A stretch of 64,000 nucleotides of DNA from contig JAUHYK010000003.1 of assembly GCA_030426465.1 (NCBI GenBank), positions 1 through 64,000 of the forward strand. Reading direction: 5' to 3'. A program made the translations under genes and the position numbers. Below, one piece after another: positions 26,434 to 34,732 of this stretch. How positions within the stretch are numbered: the first letter of the stretch is position 1; each line of letters starts with the position of its first letter. The stretch is from Alphaproteobacteria bacterium (GTDB lineage Bacteria > Pseudomonadota > Alphaproteobacteria > Caulobacterales > Parvularculaceae). A model generated the notes under the pieces. That model searched no databases and was not told the origin of the DNA. It saw nothing but the letters and a program-made list of their open reading frames with translations.

Positions 26434-26463
26434 ATTATAGTTAATACCGATTAACCAAGACAA
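26434..26463 (-). promoter_or_regulatory. Pilin promoter with palindromic operator in the spacer
   Basis: On the minus strand a consensus -10 TATAAT (26439-26434) is preceded at 18 bases by TTGTCT (26463-26458, 4/6 to TTGACA). The spacer contains a perfect 6-4-6 palindrome, GTTAAT-ACCG-ATTAAC on the plus strand (26440-26455), abutting the -10 box. This is where a repressor would sit. The Crp/Fnr-family gene just upstream is the nearest candidate regulator, and CtrA-type half sites (TTAA) are also present but at six-base rather than seven-base spacing. Confidence 0.6.
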
Positions 26464-26478
26464 GAAATCGCATGTTTC

Positions 26479-27201
26479 CTAGCTTGCAAGCTGATTTAGG
26501 CGTGACATATCGTTTACGATCAGTCCGGGATAATTACGTTGCGCCACACCTTCTTGAATTAAAGCTGCGATCGCGCCCGCCGCGGCGGCTTCGTCTACGC
26601 CCGCGCGATCGGCTAACTCTCTGTGCTTCGGCATTTTGTCGATCTTCCAGGCGCCGCTGACCGCGTCACGCTCGACGCATTCAAGCAGCACCGCATATAC
26701 CCGCTGTTCGGGCGCCGCCTGTGCGCCCATGGCGCGAAAACGTTGCGCCACAAGCTGGCTTGCAAGATGGATGGCGACATTGCGCATCAGCGACGGACGG
26801 TTCGCGGCAAGAGATTTGAACTCGGCCGCATCGATAAGAGCGAGTTTGCAGTCTTTTTCCGCCGTGACCGCGATCTGTTGAAACATCGACGGGTCAGGAT
26901 CTGCGATCGCAATCTCCAGGCCGAAAACGCCGCCCTGGGAAACCTCTTCTATAAGCATTGCCCCCGTCGTTCCATCCGTGACGGAAACCCTCAAGGCGCC
27001 GCTCAGCACGACAAGAAACTCCGCGCCATCATATTGGCCAAGCGAGAACACCGTTTGCCCCGCGCTGTAATCGCGCGTTTCACTCTGATCGCTCAGAAGC
27101 GACAGCACCGCCTCGGGCAGATCTTCAAAAAGCGCAATTCTGGATAAAACCTGCGCCTGGGATGGGCCCATTTCAGCAGGCTGGATCGATACTGCAGTCA
27201 T
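26479..27201 (-). CDS. Crp/Fnr family transcriptional regulator
   Basis: A 240-residue regulator with an N-terminal cyclic-nucleotide-binding-type beta barrel (about residues 20-130, AGQTVFSLGQYDGAEFLVVLSGALRV) and a C-terminal winged helix (about 155-235, with KHRELADRAGVDEAAAAGAIAAL as the helix-turn-helix). No Fnr-type cysteine cluster is visible, and the cAMP-contact residues of Crp are not clearly conserved, so the ligand is unknown. The ATG at 27199-27201 has GGAG upstream and is preferred over a GTG four codons earlier. It lies immediately upstream of the pilin promoter, pointing to control of the Tad pilus. Confidence 0.88.
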   Translation of the reverse strand: MTAVSIQPAEMGPSQAQVLSRIALFEDLPEAVLSLLSDQSETRDYSAGQTVFSLGQYDGAEFLVVLSGALRVSVTDGTTGAMLIEEVSQGGVFGLEIAIADPDPSMFQQIAVTAEKDCKLALIDAAEFKSLAANRPSLMRNVAIHLASQLVAQRFRAMGAQAAPEQRVYAVLLECVERDAVSGAWKIDKMPKHRELADRAGVDEAAAAGAIAALIQEGVAQRNYPGLIVNDMSRLNQLAS

Positions 27202-27387
27202 TGCAAACTCCACCGGTCTCCTCGCCTTACCAGTCCTCCCTTTAAGCTCCGGTAAAATTTAGACGGGTAAATGGTTGCGATCGCTCGTTTAGCGCCTGAT
27301 CCGCGACGGAAATGCGTCCCTTTCCTTTAAGTTTTCTTTGACACCTCATTGTTAGGGTAAAGACCTCTTTTTGAGGAAGGACCGTCC

Positions 27388-27846
27388 ATGCGCAGTATTC
27401 TTATCGCCGCCGCTTTTTTCGCTGCCGCAACGCAAACCGCCACTGCAGAGCAACTGTGGCTGACCATGGATCAGGTGCGCCCGTTCAAGCTTGAAAATCC
27501 CGCCAAGTCGATTGTGGTCGGCAACCCCGCAATCGCCGATGTGACGATCCAGGATAATGCAAACATTCTCCTGTTCGGAAAAACACCGGGCCTTACCAAT
27601 ATTTATATTTTCGACGAGAATGGCGAAGCGGTGAAAAATCTGATCATCCGCGTGCGCACACCTAGCGCTGACATGCTGACAGTGCATCGCGGTGTTGGCC
27701 GCACGACATACAACTGCACGACCAATTGCGAAGCGACAATCACCGTCGGCGATGATCAGACCCAATTCGGTGTCGTCGCCACCCAGGTTCAAAGCAAATA
27801 TTCGCAGGCGACAGCCCTGTCCCAGGATTCCGGCGCCAATAACTAA
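27388..27846 (+). CDS. Secreted pilus-assembly N-terminal-domain protein (orphan CpaC/RcpA N-domain)
   Basis: A 152-residue exported protein. Signal peptide to about residue 20 (TATAEQ), then the domain found at the N-terminus of CpaC secretins: PFKLENPAKSIVVGNPAIADVTI and LLFGKTPGLTNIYIFDENGE. It then stops. There is no secretin domain, and the last 40 residues have two cysteines (YNCTTNCEATI) that may form a disulfide. Strong RBS (GAGGAAGGA). It diverges from the Crp/Fnr gene next to the Tad locus and ends in a terminator, so it is a separate small gene, not a broken cpaC. A role at the Tad secretin is inference. Confidence 0.85.
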   Translation: MRSILIAAAFFAAATQTATAEQLWLTMDQVRPFKLENPAKSIVVGNPAIADVTIQDNANILLFGKTPGLTNIYIFDENGEAVKNLIIRVRTPSADMLTVHRGVGRTTYNCTTNCEATITVGDDQTQFGVVATQVQSKYSQATALSQDSGANN

Positions 27847-27863
27847 CGCCGGCTGAGACATTT

Positions 27864-27900
27864 AACGGGCGCGCAAAGCTTTACGCTGGCGCGCCCGTTT
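27864..27900. terminator. Convergent terminator
   Basis: Eleven-base perfect arms AACGGGCGCGC (27864-27874) and GCGCGCCCGTT (27889-27899) around a 14-base loop, followed on the plus strand by TTTCCATTTC. It serves the CpaC-N-domain gene, and the stop codon of the convergent ANL-family gene lies within the loop. Confidence 0.7.
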
Positions 27901-29050
27901 CCATTTCAAAATTGTAGATTTGCGGCCGTTCCTGCTGGCGGAGATTAACCCGGCACCAGACATCGATGTCGCGGGCTGTGCGCTCATTGGGCAGGGTTTT
28001 ATCAGCGAGGATGATATTCGCGATAAGACGCGCCGCGCCATCGCCGCGCCGGCCGACAACAATCCGGCAATCCTTGATATGGGGGTGGGCGCGCAAAGTC
28101 TCGGCGACCGCCTCGGGAAAGACATTGACGGCGCCGATCTGCACTGCGCCGTCGCGCCGGCCTGAAAGTGTAAAGCTACGCTCGCCAGTCCACACAAGAA
28201 GGTCCATGGCCTCCACCTGACGCGCCTCGCCATCCGGGCAAAGCCGCACAAGGTCATCGCCTTCGCGCCGCCAGTGATCGAACAGGACAAACGCCTCGCC
28301 AGGATTGTCACGCCAGGCCATCAGCCCCGTTTCCGTAGAGCCATAAAGTTCGCGCAATACGCCAAAACCGCTTTTGCGCATATCGACCGCAAGTTCGGGC
28401 GTCATGGGCTCACCAAAGGAAACGGCGAGGGAATTGTCCGGGGCCTGCAATTCTTCCTGCATCATGTAGCGCCAGAGCGTCGGCGTCGCGACAAGAACGT
28501 CGCCAAAGAGCAGGTTCTTCGACAACTCGTCTGGCGTCATGCCGCGCGCATCCACCGCTTCAATTCCTAAAAGGTTGGGCGTCAACACCGAAAGCTCCAG
28601 CCCCAACAGGCTGTGTGGGGCGACGAAGGACAAAAGACGGCGGCGCCCGTAGAGCACATTCGCCGCCGCCGCGGCATCCTGATAGATCGCGTCAGACCGA
28701 TGCGTATAGGCGGCGTCTTCGTCGTTGCGTGCGGCGGGCTTGAAGGAAAAAGAGGTGAGACCGGCGCTCAAGGCTGCGGCGAGGTCATGCGCCCAATCGG
28801 CGATTTTTTCCGCCGGACGCGCCGCAAGATAATCAGCCTCAAGGCCAAAGAGCGTCGCTGCGCGACGGGCGCAGGCGACCTTCTCCTCTTCATCAAGGGA
28901 GAGGCCGCCGCGCCCCAGAGGCGTATTCTGCGTCCACGATGCAATGGTCAGGAAATCCGCATGACGGTTAAAACGCCGCGACAACTCATCAGCCGCCGCG
29001 GCGCCAATGACGCGAGCGATCTGGTCTTCGCTGAGAGAAAAAGCCTTCAA
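27881..29050 (-). CDS. Degenerate ANL-superfamily (acyl-CoA synthetase-like) protein
   Basis: A 389-residue relative of AMP-forming acyl-CoA/aryl-CoA ligases. The A5 motif ELYGSTETG and a shortened A7/A8 region (FTLSGRRDGAVQIGAVNVFPEAVAE) are clear. The phosphate-binding P-loop (TSGSTGxPK) is absent: the matching place reads KPAARNDEDAAYTH. The C-terminal catalytic lysine is also not evident, and the protein is well short of the usual 500-plus residues. It starts at TTG overlapping the pabC stop (TTGA), so it is coupled to the pab genes. It may bind an acyl or aryl substrate without activating it, or act with a partner. Function unknown. Confidence 0.75.
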   Translation of the reverse strand: MKAFSLSEDQIARVIGAAAADELSRRFNRHADFLTIASWTQNTPLGRGGLSLDEEEKVACARRAATLFGLEADYLAARPAEKIADWAHDLAAALSAGLTSFSFKPAARNDEDAAYTHRSDAIYQDAAAAANVLYGRRRLLSFVAPHSLLGLELSVLTPNLLGIEAVDARGMTPDELSKNLLFGDVLVATPTLWRYMMQEELQAPDNSLAVSFGEPMTPELAVDMRKSGFGVLRELYGSTETGLMAWRDNPGEAFVLFDHWRREGDDLVRLCPDGEARQVEAMDLLVWTGERSFTLSGRRDGAVQIGAVNVFPEAVAETLRAHPHIKDCRIVVGRRGDGAARLIANIILADKTLPNERTARDIDVWCRVNLRQQERPQIYNFEMETGAPA

Positions 29051-29913
29051 CGCGCCGCCCCAAATGCTTCAAGATCCGCCTTCATGGCGGCTTCATAACG
29101 TGATTTGAGTTCCGTAATCTTCGCCAGCGCAGCGTCATCAGGCGACCGCGCGCCCGCCTTGGCCGCCGGTCTAAGCCCGATAAGGCTATTGGTCAGAAAT
29201 AACGCAGCAGCGACAAGTTCCTTGCTCTCGACTGGCGCCTGCTCGATTTCGATCCCCGCTTTTTGGGCTTCTTCAAGCACAACGCCGCGCACCACTCCTG
29301 GCATGGCGCCCTCCTCCAGCGGCGGCGTCTTCAACGTTTCGCCCCGGATCAGAAATATGTTCGAAGACGATGCGCACGCGACGCGACGCGCCGAGTTCAG
29401 CATGATCGCGTCATCAGCGCCCGCGACGGTCGCCTCCTCTTTCGCCATGATATTGTCGAGATAGTTGAGCGTTTTCCAGCGCGCAGTGATGCTATGTTCG
29501 CTTCTGCCGTGTTTGGAAACAATTACCGTCGCCGGCCCATGGTCCAGAGGCGGCGCATAGCGGTTCACCGATATAAGCATCGTAGGCGACCATTCCCCTT
29601 TGACGAAAGCGAGGCCGCGCGGGCCGACGCCGCGCGTCAGCGTTAGTCTCGCCCACGCTTTTCCTGCGCTCGCCTCATTGCGCGCCGCGAGCAACGTAAC
29701 GGCGTCGGCGAGCGCATCTTCATCAAGCCGGGCCTCAATACCGAGGGCGGCGGCGCCCGCGCGCATGCGTCTTAAATGCGCGGAGAAAAAGGCTGGTCGG
29801 CCATCCACCAAAAGGACGGTTTCAAACACCCCGTCGCCGAGAAGAAAACCGCGATCGGCGATGTGGATCGCCGCACGCTCTTCCCTGACTTCACCATTCA
29901 GCCAGAACGCCAT
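29047..29913 (-). CDS. pabC: Aminodeoxychorismate lyase (PLP class IV)
   Basis: A 288-residue class IV PLP enzyme that releases pyruvate from 4-amino-4-deoxychorismate to give p-aminobenzoate for folate. Fold-type IV markers: GFLLGDGVFET near the N-terminus, the PLP lysine in ARWKTLNYLDNIMA, and ACASSSNIFLI for phosphate binding. Branched-chain and D-amino-acid aminotransferases share this fold, but the adjacent pabA and pabB make PabC the best call. RBS GGAGGAG. It is 16 bases after pabA and coupled to the ANL-like gene downstream. Confidence 0.88.
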   Translation of the reverse strand: MAFWLNGEVREERAAIHIADRGFLLGDGVFETVLLVDGRPAFFSAHLRRMRAGAAALGIEARLDEDALADAVTLLAARNEASAGKAWARLTLTRGVGPRGLAFVKGEWSPTMLISVNRYAPPLDHGPATVIVSKHGRSEHSITARWKTLNYLDNIMAKEEATVAGADDAIMLNSARRVACASSSNIFLIRGETLKTPPLEEGAMPGVVRGVVLEEAQKAGIEIEQAPVESKELVAAALFLTNSLIGLRPAAKAGARSPDDAALAKITELKSRYEAAMKADLEAFGAAR

Positions 29914-29929
29914 CGGGTTCGCTCCTCCC

Positions 29930-30493
29930 CTAACACTGCGTCAGGAAGTTATGGATGATTCGCCGTCCATGGGGCGTCAGCAGGGATTCAGGGTGGAATT
30001 GCACCCCAAACCACGGCCGCGTTTCATGGGCAACGCCCATCAACTCACCATCTGCGCTCCAGGCCGTCTCATGCAAAGGCCCCCCTTTGGCCGGCACCGA
30101 AATAAGGGAGTGATAGCGCCCGGCCATCATCGGTGACGGCGCCCCCACGAAAACACCGCGCCCGTCATGCCGGATTTCACTCGCCTCCCCGTGCAGCGGC
30201 GAGTTCGCCCGCTGCGTGACTCCGCCAAAAACCTCCACCAGACATTGATGCCCGAGACAGACACCAAGCATCGGCGTGTTCGCATCGAGCGCACGCAAGA
30301 GGGGCATGGACACGCCCGCCTCCGCCGGTGTTTTCGGCCCCGGTGAAATCACGACGCCCGCCGGCTGCATCGCGAGGCAATCCGCTACGCTGATAGCGTC
30401 ATTACGGACGACATAAGTCTCACGCCCTACTTCGCGGATATAACGGGCGAGATTGTTCACAAAGGAATCGTAATTGTCGATGACGAGGATCAT
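29930..30493 (-). CDS. pabA: Aminodeoxychorismate/anthranilate synthase glutamine amidotransferase
   Basis: A 187-residue class I glutamine amidotransferase that supplies ammonia to PabB (and often also to TrpE). The catalytic triad is visible: Cys in GVCLGHQCL and His/Glu in QFHPESLLT. ISPGPKTP near residue 50 is the oxyanion strand. The start ATG overlaps the pabB stop (ATGA), so the two subunits are translationally coupled. Confidence 0.94.
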   Translation of the reverse strand: MILVIDNYDSFVNNLARYIREVGRETYVVRNDAISVADCLAMQPAGVVISPGPKTPAEAGVSMPLLRALDANTPMLGVCLGHQCLVEVFGGVTQRANSPLHGEASEIRHDGRGVFVGAPSPMMAGRYHSLISVPAKGGPLHETAWSADGELMGVAHETRPWFGVQFHPESLLTPHGRRIIHNFLTQC

Positions 30494-31839
30494 GGTTTCG
30501 CCGCCGCAATTTCCTGACGACCCAGCGCAGCAAGCGCGCCGCGCGCCTTGACGATCGTTTCCTCATATTCGTCCTGCGGGTTTGACCGCAAGGTGACGCC
30601 GCCGCCGACCGGCATAACCACTCGTGCGCCCTCGACCATCAGGGTGCGGATCGCCACGGCGAAATCCATGGCGCCGCTGTCGTCAATATAGCCAATGGCG
30701 CCGCAATAGGGCCCGCGCCCGGTTTGCTCAATGCGGGCGATCGCGTTCATGGCTTCAATCTTTGGAGCGCCAGTAATAGAGCCGCAGGGGAAAAGTGCAG
30801 CAAAAATGCCAGCGGCACTCACATCGTCTCTCAACACCCCGCTAATGCGCGACACCAGATGATGCACATTGGCTAGGCTCATAAGCGCACAGACGGCGTC
30901 CTCACTGATTGTTCCGTCGCGGCAGATGCGCGACAAATCATTGCGCAAAAGATCGGCGATCATGATGTTTTCGGCGCGGTCCTTGGGATCGGAAAGCAGC
31001 GCGCGAGCGAGCCTTGCGTCCTCTTCGGGGGTCGCCCCTCGCGGCCGCGTCCCCTTGATAGGCTCGGCCACAATTCGCCGGCGCCCATAGGCGCCCGGCT
31101 CCACCCGGAAAAAACGCTCCGGCGAATTGGAGAGCACGGCGCCCTGCTCATATTGCAGGAACGCGCCGTGAAAAGCATCGCTGCCTTCTGCGAGGCGGCG
31201 AAACAAATCAAAAGAAGTCACCTCGCCTAATGCACTGACTGCAAGCTGGTGCGAGAGGTTCGCCTGATAGTAATCGCCATCGAGAATATTTTCGATCGCC
31301 GCCGCAACCGCCTCACGATACTCCGCCTCGGTGAAGTTCGAGGACAGATCGCCGAATTGCGTCAGAGCGGGCGGCGGCAATGGATCTGTTCCCAAAGCTT
31401 CCCGCAACCGGCGGCAAGCCGCCTCATCACGGCCAACGACATATGCCCTGCGTTTGACGCGGGAGAAAAGCGCCGCGGCGTCATAGAGGCCCAGCACAAC
31501 ATCGGGAAAGGCGAAAGGCGCTGGCGGCAGCTCGAGACAGGGTTCGAAAAACCGCGCCGCCTCATACCCCACAAAACCGACCGCGCCGGAAACAAAGGGC
31601 AGATCGCACGCCGCATCGCTGCGTTCGACGGCCCGCTCGCACAACAACTCGTCAAGCTTGGGAAACGGATTGTCGCCGTCTTTTTCGGCGGTGAGAACAG
31701 TCGCCGGAAAAGCCGTGATGATCGACCACTCCGCAGCATGGGAGCGGTCGCCGCCATGCAGCAGGTGCGCGCCGGCATCGCCCGCAAGAGGCGCGAAAGC
31801 GCTGAGTGGCCCGCGCCAGTCGATTTCCCACATGATCAT
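30490..31839 (-). CDS. pabB: Aminodeoxychorismate synthase component I
   Basis: A 449-residue chorismate-utilising enzyme making 4-amino-4-deoxychorismate. The lysine of AEPIKGTRPRG is the PabB-specific residue (TrpE has PIAGT), which separates it from anthranilate synthase. Other blocks are FGCSITGAPK-like FPCGSITGAPKIEAM, GPYCGAIGYID and the final GGGVTLRSNPQDEYEET. Start is the ATG at 31837-31839, just before the MWEIDW N-terminus. The longer frame overlaps the upstream region without similarity. No good RBS is seen. First gene of pabB-pabA-pabC-ANL, diverging from the AI-2E-family permease. Confidence 0.92.
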   Translation of the reverse strand: MIMWEIDWRGPLSAFAPLAGDAGAHLLHGGDRSHAAEWSIITAFPATVLTAEKDGDNPFPKLDELLCERAVERSDAACDLPFVSGAVGFVGYEAARFFEPCLELPPAPFAFPDVVLGLYDAAALFSRVKRRAYVVGRDEAACRRLREALGTDPLPPPALTQFGDLSSNFTEAEYREAVAAAIENILDGDYYQANLSHQLAVSALGEVTSFDLFRRLAEGSDAFHGAFLQYEQGAVLSNSPERFFRVEPGAYGRRRIVAEPIKGTRPRGATPEEDARLARALLSDPKDRAENIMIADLLRNDLSRICRDGTISEDAVCALMSLANVHHLVSRISGVLRDDVSAAGIFAALFPCGSITGAPKIEAMNAIARIEQTGRGPYCGAIGYIDDSGAMDFAVAIRTLMVEGARVVMPVGGGVTLRSNPQDEYEETIVKARGALAALGRQEIAAAKP

Positions 31840-31997
31840 GAGCAATGTCGTAGCGCCGGGCCTTGCGGAAAGGAAGCGACAATAGGGCAACCGATCACAG
31901 CGGACCGCGCAGCGCCCGCCGTCAGCCTTGCTATGGCGCAAAAGGGCAAATCGGCTTAACCGCAATAGGATCTTGGTTGAGAAAAGGAAGCCCTTCC

Positions 31998-33122
31998 ATG
32001 GCGCACGCCGCCGGGCATAGCATGGCCCGCACCTTTTACACCCTGGCTGTGGCGGTGCTCGTCGGCTTCATCGCCTATGTGGGCCGCGGCGTCCTGATCC
32101 CCTTTGTAGTCGCGGGCTTTCTTGCGTTCCTGATCTACACCTTAAAGGAAAACGTCAAACGCATTCCGGTCGTCGGAAACTACATGCCCGACTGGGTCGG
32201 GTATCTCTTCGCCTTCATCCTTATCGGCGCCGGCATGGTGTTGTTCGTGGAAATCATCCGCGCCAATGTGGAAACCCTGCTGAGCGCCTGGCCAAGCTAT
32301 GAAAAGAGGCTCGAAGCGCTGGCTAATGACGCCATCAACTTTTTTCGGACAAGCAGCTTCCTGCCCGCAGAGTTGCTTGGCGGCGTCGAACAGATTCAAC
32401 AATCCGCCATCGGCCTGATCCGCCCGCTGCTTTCGCAGGCCGCGGGTTCGCTCAAATCGCTGACATCGAATTTTCTTACCTTTATCACCGTGTTTCTCTA
32501 TCTCGTCTTCATGCTCATCGAGCGGGGACGCATTTTTAAAAAGATCGGCCTACTCGGCGCCAATGATCGCCAGCGTCGCGCCATCCACGAGACTATCGGC
32601 GATATAGGCGTCATGGTGCGCCAGTACATTACCGTCAAAACAGTCTCCAATCTGATCACAGCGACCTTGAGTTATGTGATCATGCTGGTGATTGGTGTGC
32701 AATTTGCGGGCTTTTGGGCGCTGTTGATTTTCGCCCTGAATTACATCCCGATCTTCGGCGCGCCGTCAGCGATGATCCTTCCCGTTTTACTGTCGCTCGT
32801 CCAACCTGACGGCGGCGGCCTGCGCATGGCGCTCATTACCTTGGGCTGTCTCATTGCCTCGGACCAGGTCATGGCGAACGGCGTTGAACCGCGCATTGTC
32901 GGGCGCACGCTTAATTTAAGCCCACTTGTAGTCCTCTTTACGCTTGGCGTGTGGGGCTCGCTTTGGGGCTTTGCGGGGCTGCTTTTAAGCGTTCCGATCA
33001 CCGTGACGGTGATGATCGTGCTGTCGCAATTCCGGTCCACTCGGGCGGTTGCGATCATGATGTCGGATAATGGCGAGATAGCCGAATTAAAGCATGAAGC
33101 GCTTTCACCGGACGGTGCTTAA
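31998..33122 (+). CDS. AI-2E family transporter (PerM/TqsA-like)
   Basis: A 374-residue polytopic membrane protein of the AI-2E exporter family (PF01594). Members export autoinducer-2, act as Na+/H+ antiporters or have unknown roles, so substrate cannot be assigned. Helices 1-2 are near residues 10-45, a cytoplasmic loop spans about 95-145, and the C-terminal block FALNYIPIFGAPSAMILPVLLSL with the helices after it is family-typical. The ATG at 31998 has AAAGGAAG upstream. Stop codons of this gene and oxyR overlap (convergent). Confidence 0.9.
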   Translation: MAHAAGHSMARTFYTLAVAVLVGFIAYVGRGVLIPFVVAGFLAFLIYTLKENVKRIPVVGNYMPDWVGYLFAFILIGAGMVLFVEIIRANVETLLSAWPSYEKRLEALANDAINFFRTSSFLPAELLGGVEQIQQSAIGLIRPLLSQAAGSLKSLTSNFLTFITVFLYLVFMLIERGRIFKKIGLLGANDRQRRAIHETIGDIGVMVRQYITVKTVSNLITATLSYVIMLVIGVQFAGFWALLIFALNYIPIFGAPSAMILPVLLSLVQPDGGGLRMALITLGCLIASDQVMANGVEPRIVGRTLNLSPLVVLFTLGVWGSLWGFAGLLLSVPITVTVMIVLSQFRSTRAVAIMMSDNGEIAELKHEALSPDGA

Positions 33123-34015
33123 GCGAATATTTTCTTCAATTCTTCGGCCAGCGCCAGCGCCTCTTCCTTGCGGCCTGAACCACGCCGCCAGGCGACGCCA
33201 ATTTTCCGTACAGGCGCAGGGTCGGCAAAGGGAATGACTTTTAGTCCCGCGCTTTTTGCAAGCCCCTCCCTGACGGCCATATCGGGAAGCAGCGTTGCGC
33301 CAAGCCCCGCTTTGGTCATCTGCGCCAGGGTGAAAAGGCTGGTGCCGCCAAAAGACGCCGCCGCATCCCGGTCACGCAATTCGCAGGCGTCAAGCGCATG
33401 CTCACGCAGACAATGACCATCTTCCAAAAGCAGCAATTCGCAGGCGGAGACTTCGCTACGCTTCAAAAACGTCTTGTCTGCAAATGGATGATCCGGAGCG
33501 CAGGCGAACCAGAACGGGTCATCGCCAATTTCAACAGAATCAATCCCGGGAAGATCGTAAGGGAAAGCAAGAATGGCGGCGTCGAGAAGTCCCGCTGACA
33601 GACGCTCCGCAAGCGTCGCCGTCAAATCCTCCCGCAGATAAAGCTCAAGTTTCGGGAAAGCTTTTTTGAACGCCTTTGCTGCGCGCGGCAGGATGAAAGG
33701 CGCAATGGTCGGGATGACGCCAAGAGTGAACGGACCCTCAAGCGGGTTGCGTCCGCTGGCTGCGCGCACGAGGTCCTCTGCTCCGGCCAAAAGCGCGGGC
33801 GCACGGCTCGCCACCTCCTCCCCGGCGGGCGTGAGCGCAAAGGAACGGGTCGAACGGTCCACCAGCTGCTGATTCATCAACGCCTCCATCTCCTTGATAG
33901 CGGAAGAGAGGGTCGACTGAGACACCAGACAGTCTTCCGCCGCCTTGGAGAAGGATTCGCGGCGCACAAGGGCCATAAAAAACTGCAACTGGCGCAAAGT
34001 CGGTAAAGGCGTCAT
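33119..34015 (-). CDS. oxyR: Hydrogen-peroxide-sensing LysR regulator OxyR
   Basis: A 298-residue LysR-type activator. The N-terminal winged helix (about 1-65: FSKAAEDCLVSQSTLSSAIKEME) is followed by the effector domain. The redox pair is explicit: Cys202 and Cys211 in LEDGHCLREHALDACE, nine apart as in E. coli Cys199/Cys208, within the conserved GHCLR block. Peroxide should form this disulfide and switch the tetramer. Start ATG 34013-34015. It diverges from ahpC over a 148-base gap that holds an OxyR-spaced site, so it probably controls ahpC and itself. Confidence 0.95.
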   Translation of the reverse strand: MTPLPTLRQLQFFMALVRRESFSKAAEDCLVSQSTLSSAIKEMEALMNQQLVDRSTRSFALTPAGEEVASRAPALLAGAEDLVRAASGRNPLEGPFTLGVIPTIAPFILPRAAKAFKKAFPKLELYLREDLTATLAERLSAGLLDAAILAFPYDLPGIDSVEIGDDPFWFACAPDHPFADKTFLKRSEVSACELLLLEDGHCLREHALDACELRDRDAAASFGGTSLFTLAQMTKAGLGATLLPDMAVREGLAKSAGLKVIPFADPAPVRKIGVAWRRGSGRKEEALALAEELKKIFA

Positions 34016-34032
34016 TCTATTGACCTTTTTTG

Positions 34033-34069
34033 ATCGTCTAAATCGATACAATTCACGAATATAATCTAT
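34033..34069 (+). promoter_or_regulatory. Predicted OxyR operator
   Basis: Four tetranucleotides at exact seven-base spacing: ATCG (34033), CGAT (34044), ACGA (34055), CTAT (34066). The E. coli OxyR consensus is ATAG-N7-CTAT-N7-ATAG-N7-CTAT. Matches are 3, 3, 1 and 4 of 4. The last element abuts a possible ahpC -35 (TTGATT, 34070-34075), the position expected for activation. Confidence 0.65.
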
Positions 34070-34124
34070 TTGATTAATTTTCCAAGAGCGTTAAGTAGTC
34101 TCTTGCGGCCCGCCCTGTCGGGCC
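34070..34124 (+). promoter_or_regulatory. Predicted ahpC promoter and leader hairpin
   Basis: TTGATT (34070-34075) and TAAGTA (34092-34097) at 16-base spacing form a weak promoter, as expected for an activator-dependent gene. A GC hairpin GGCCCG-CCCTGT-CGGGCC (34107-34124) lies in the leader, and AAAGGAG (34150-34156) is the ahpC RBS. The exact start site is unknown. Confidence 0.45.
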
Positions 34125-34163
34125 CTTACGAGTTTTATTCATGCACGCAAAAAGGAGACAAGC

Positions 34164-34709
34164 ATGTTAGGCGTCGGCGACAAGCTTCCCGATTTTTCCG
34201 TTGTCGGGGTTAAGCCCGGCTTTAACACCCACGAAGAAGGCGGCCAGTCCGCATTTGAAGACATCACCCAGGACAGCTTTTCGGGCAAATGGAAAATCAT
34301 CTATTTCTACCCGAAAGATTTTACGTTCATCTGCCCTACCGAGATCGCTGAGTTCGGCCGTCTCAACAAGGAATTTGCTGACCGTGACGCCGTCGTCATG
34401 GGCGGCAGCTCGGACAACGAATTCTGCAAGCTGGCCTGGCGCCGCGATCACCCGGATCTCGACAAGCACCCGGCATGGTCTTTTGCGGACACCACGGGCT
34501 CGCTGATCGACGGCCTCGGCATTCGCGCACCTGAAGGCGTTGCGCTGCGTGCGACGTTTATTGTCGATCCGCACAATGTCATTCAGCATGTGACGGTGAA
34601 CGGCCTTAATGTCGGCCGCAACCCGCAGGAAACCCTCCGCATTCTCGATGGTCTGCAGACGGATGAACTGTGCGCCTGCAACCGTCCGCTGGGCGGCGAC
34701 ACGCTGTAA
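34164..34709 (+). CDS. ahpC: AhpC-type peroxiredoxin
   Basis: A 181-residue 2-Cys peroxiredoxin reducing H2O2, organic peroxides and peroxynitrite. The peroxidatic Cys57 is in FTFICPTE. The resolving region at the C-terminus is ELCACNRPLGG (Cys170, Cys172), the CxC arrangement seen in AhpD-dependent AhpC proteins of the mycobacterial type, and ahpD is two genes downstream. Excellent RBS AAAGGAG. Divergent from oxyR with a matching operator, followed by a clear terminator. Confidence 0.95.
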   Translation: MLGVGDKLPDFSVVGVKPGFNTHEEGGQSAFEDITQDSFSGKWKIIYFYPKDFTFICPTEIAEFGRLNKEFADRDAVVMGGSSDNEFCKLAWRRDHPDLDKHPAWSFADTTGSLIDGLGIRAPEGVALRATFIVDPHNVIQHVTVNGLNVGRNPQETLRILDGLQTDELCACNRPLGGDTL

Positions 34710-34732
34710 GCTTTTACATCTTCTATCCTGAC

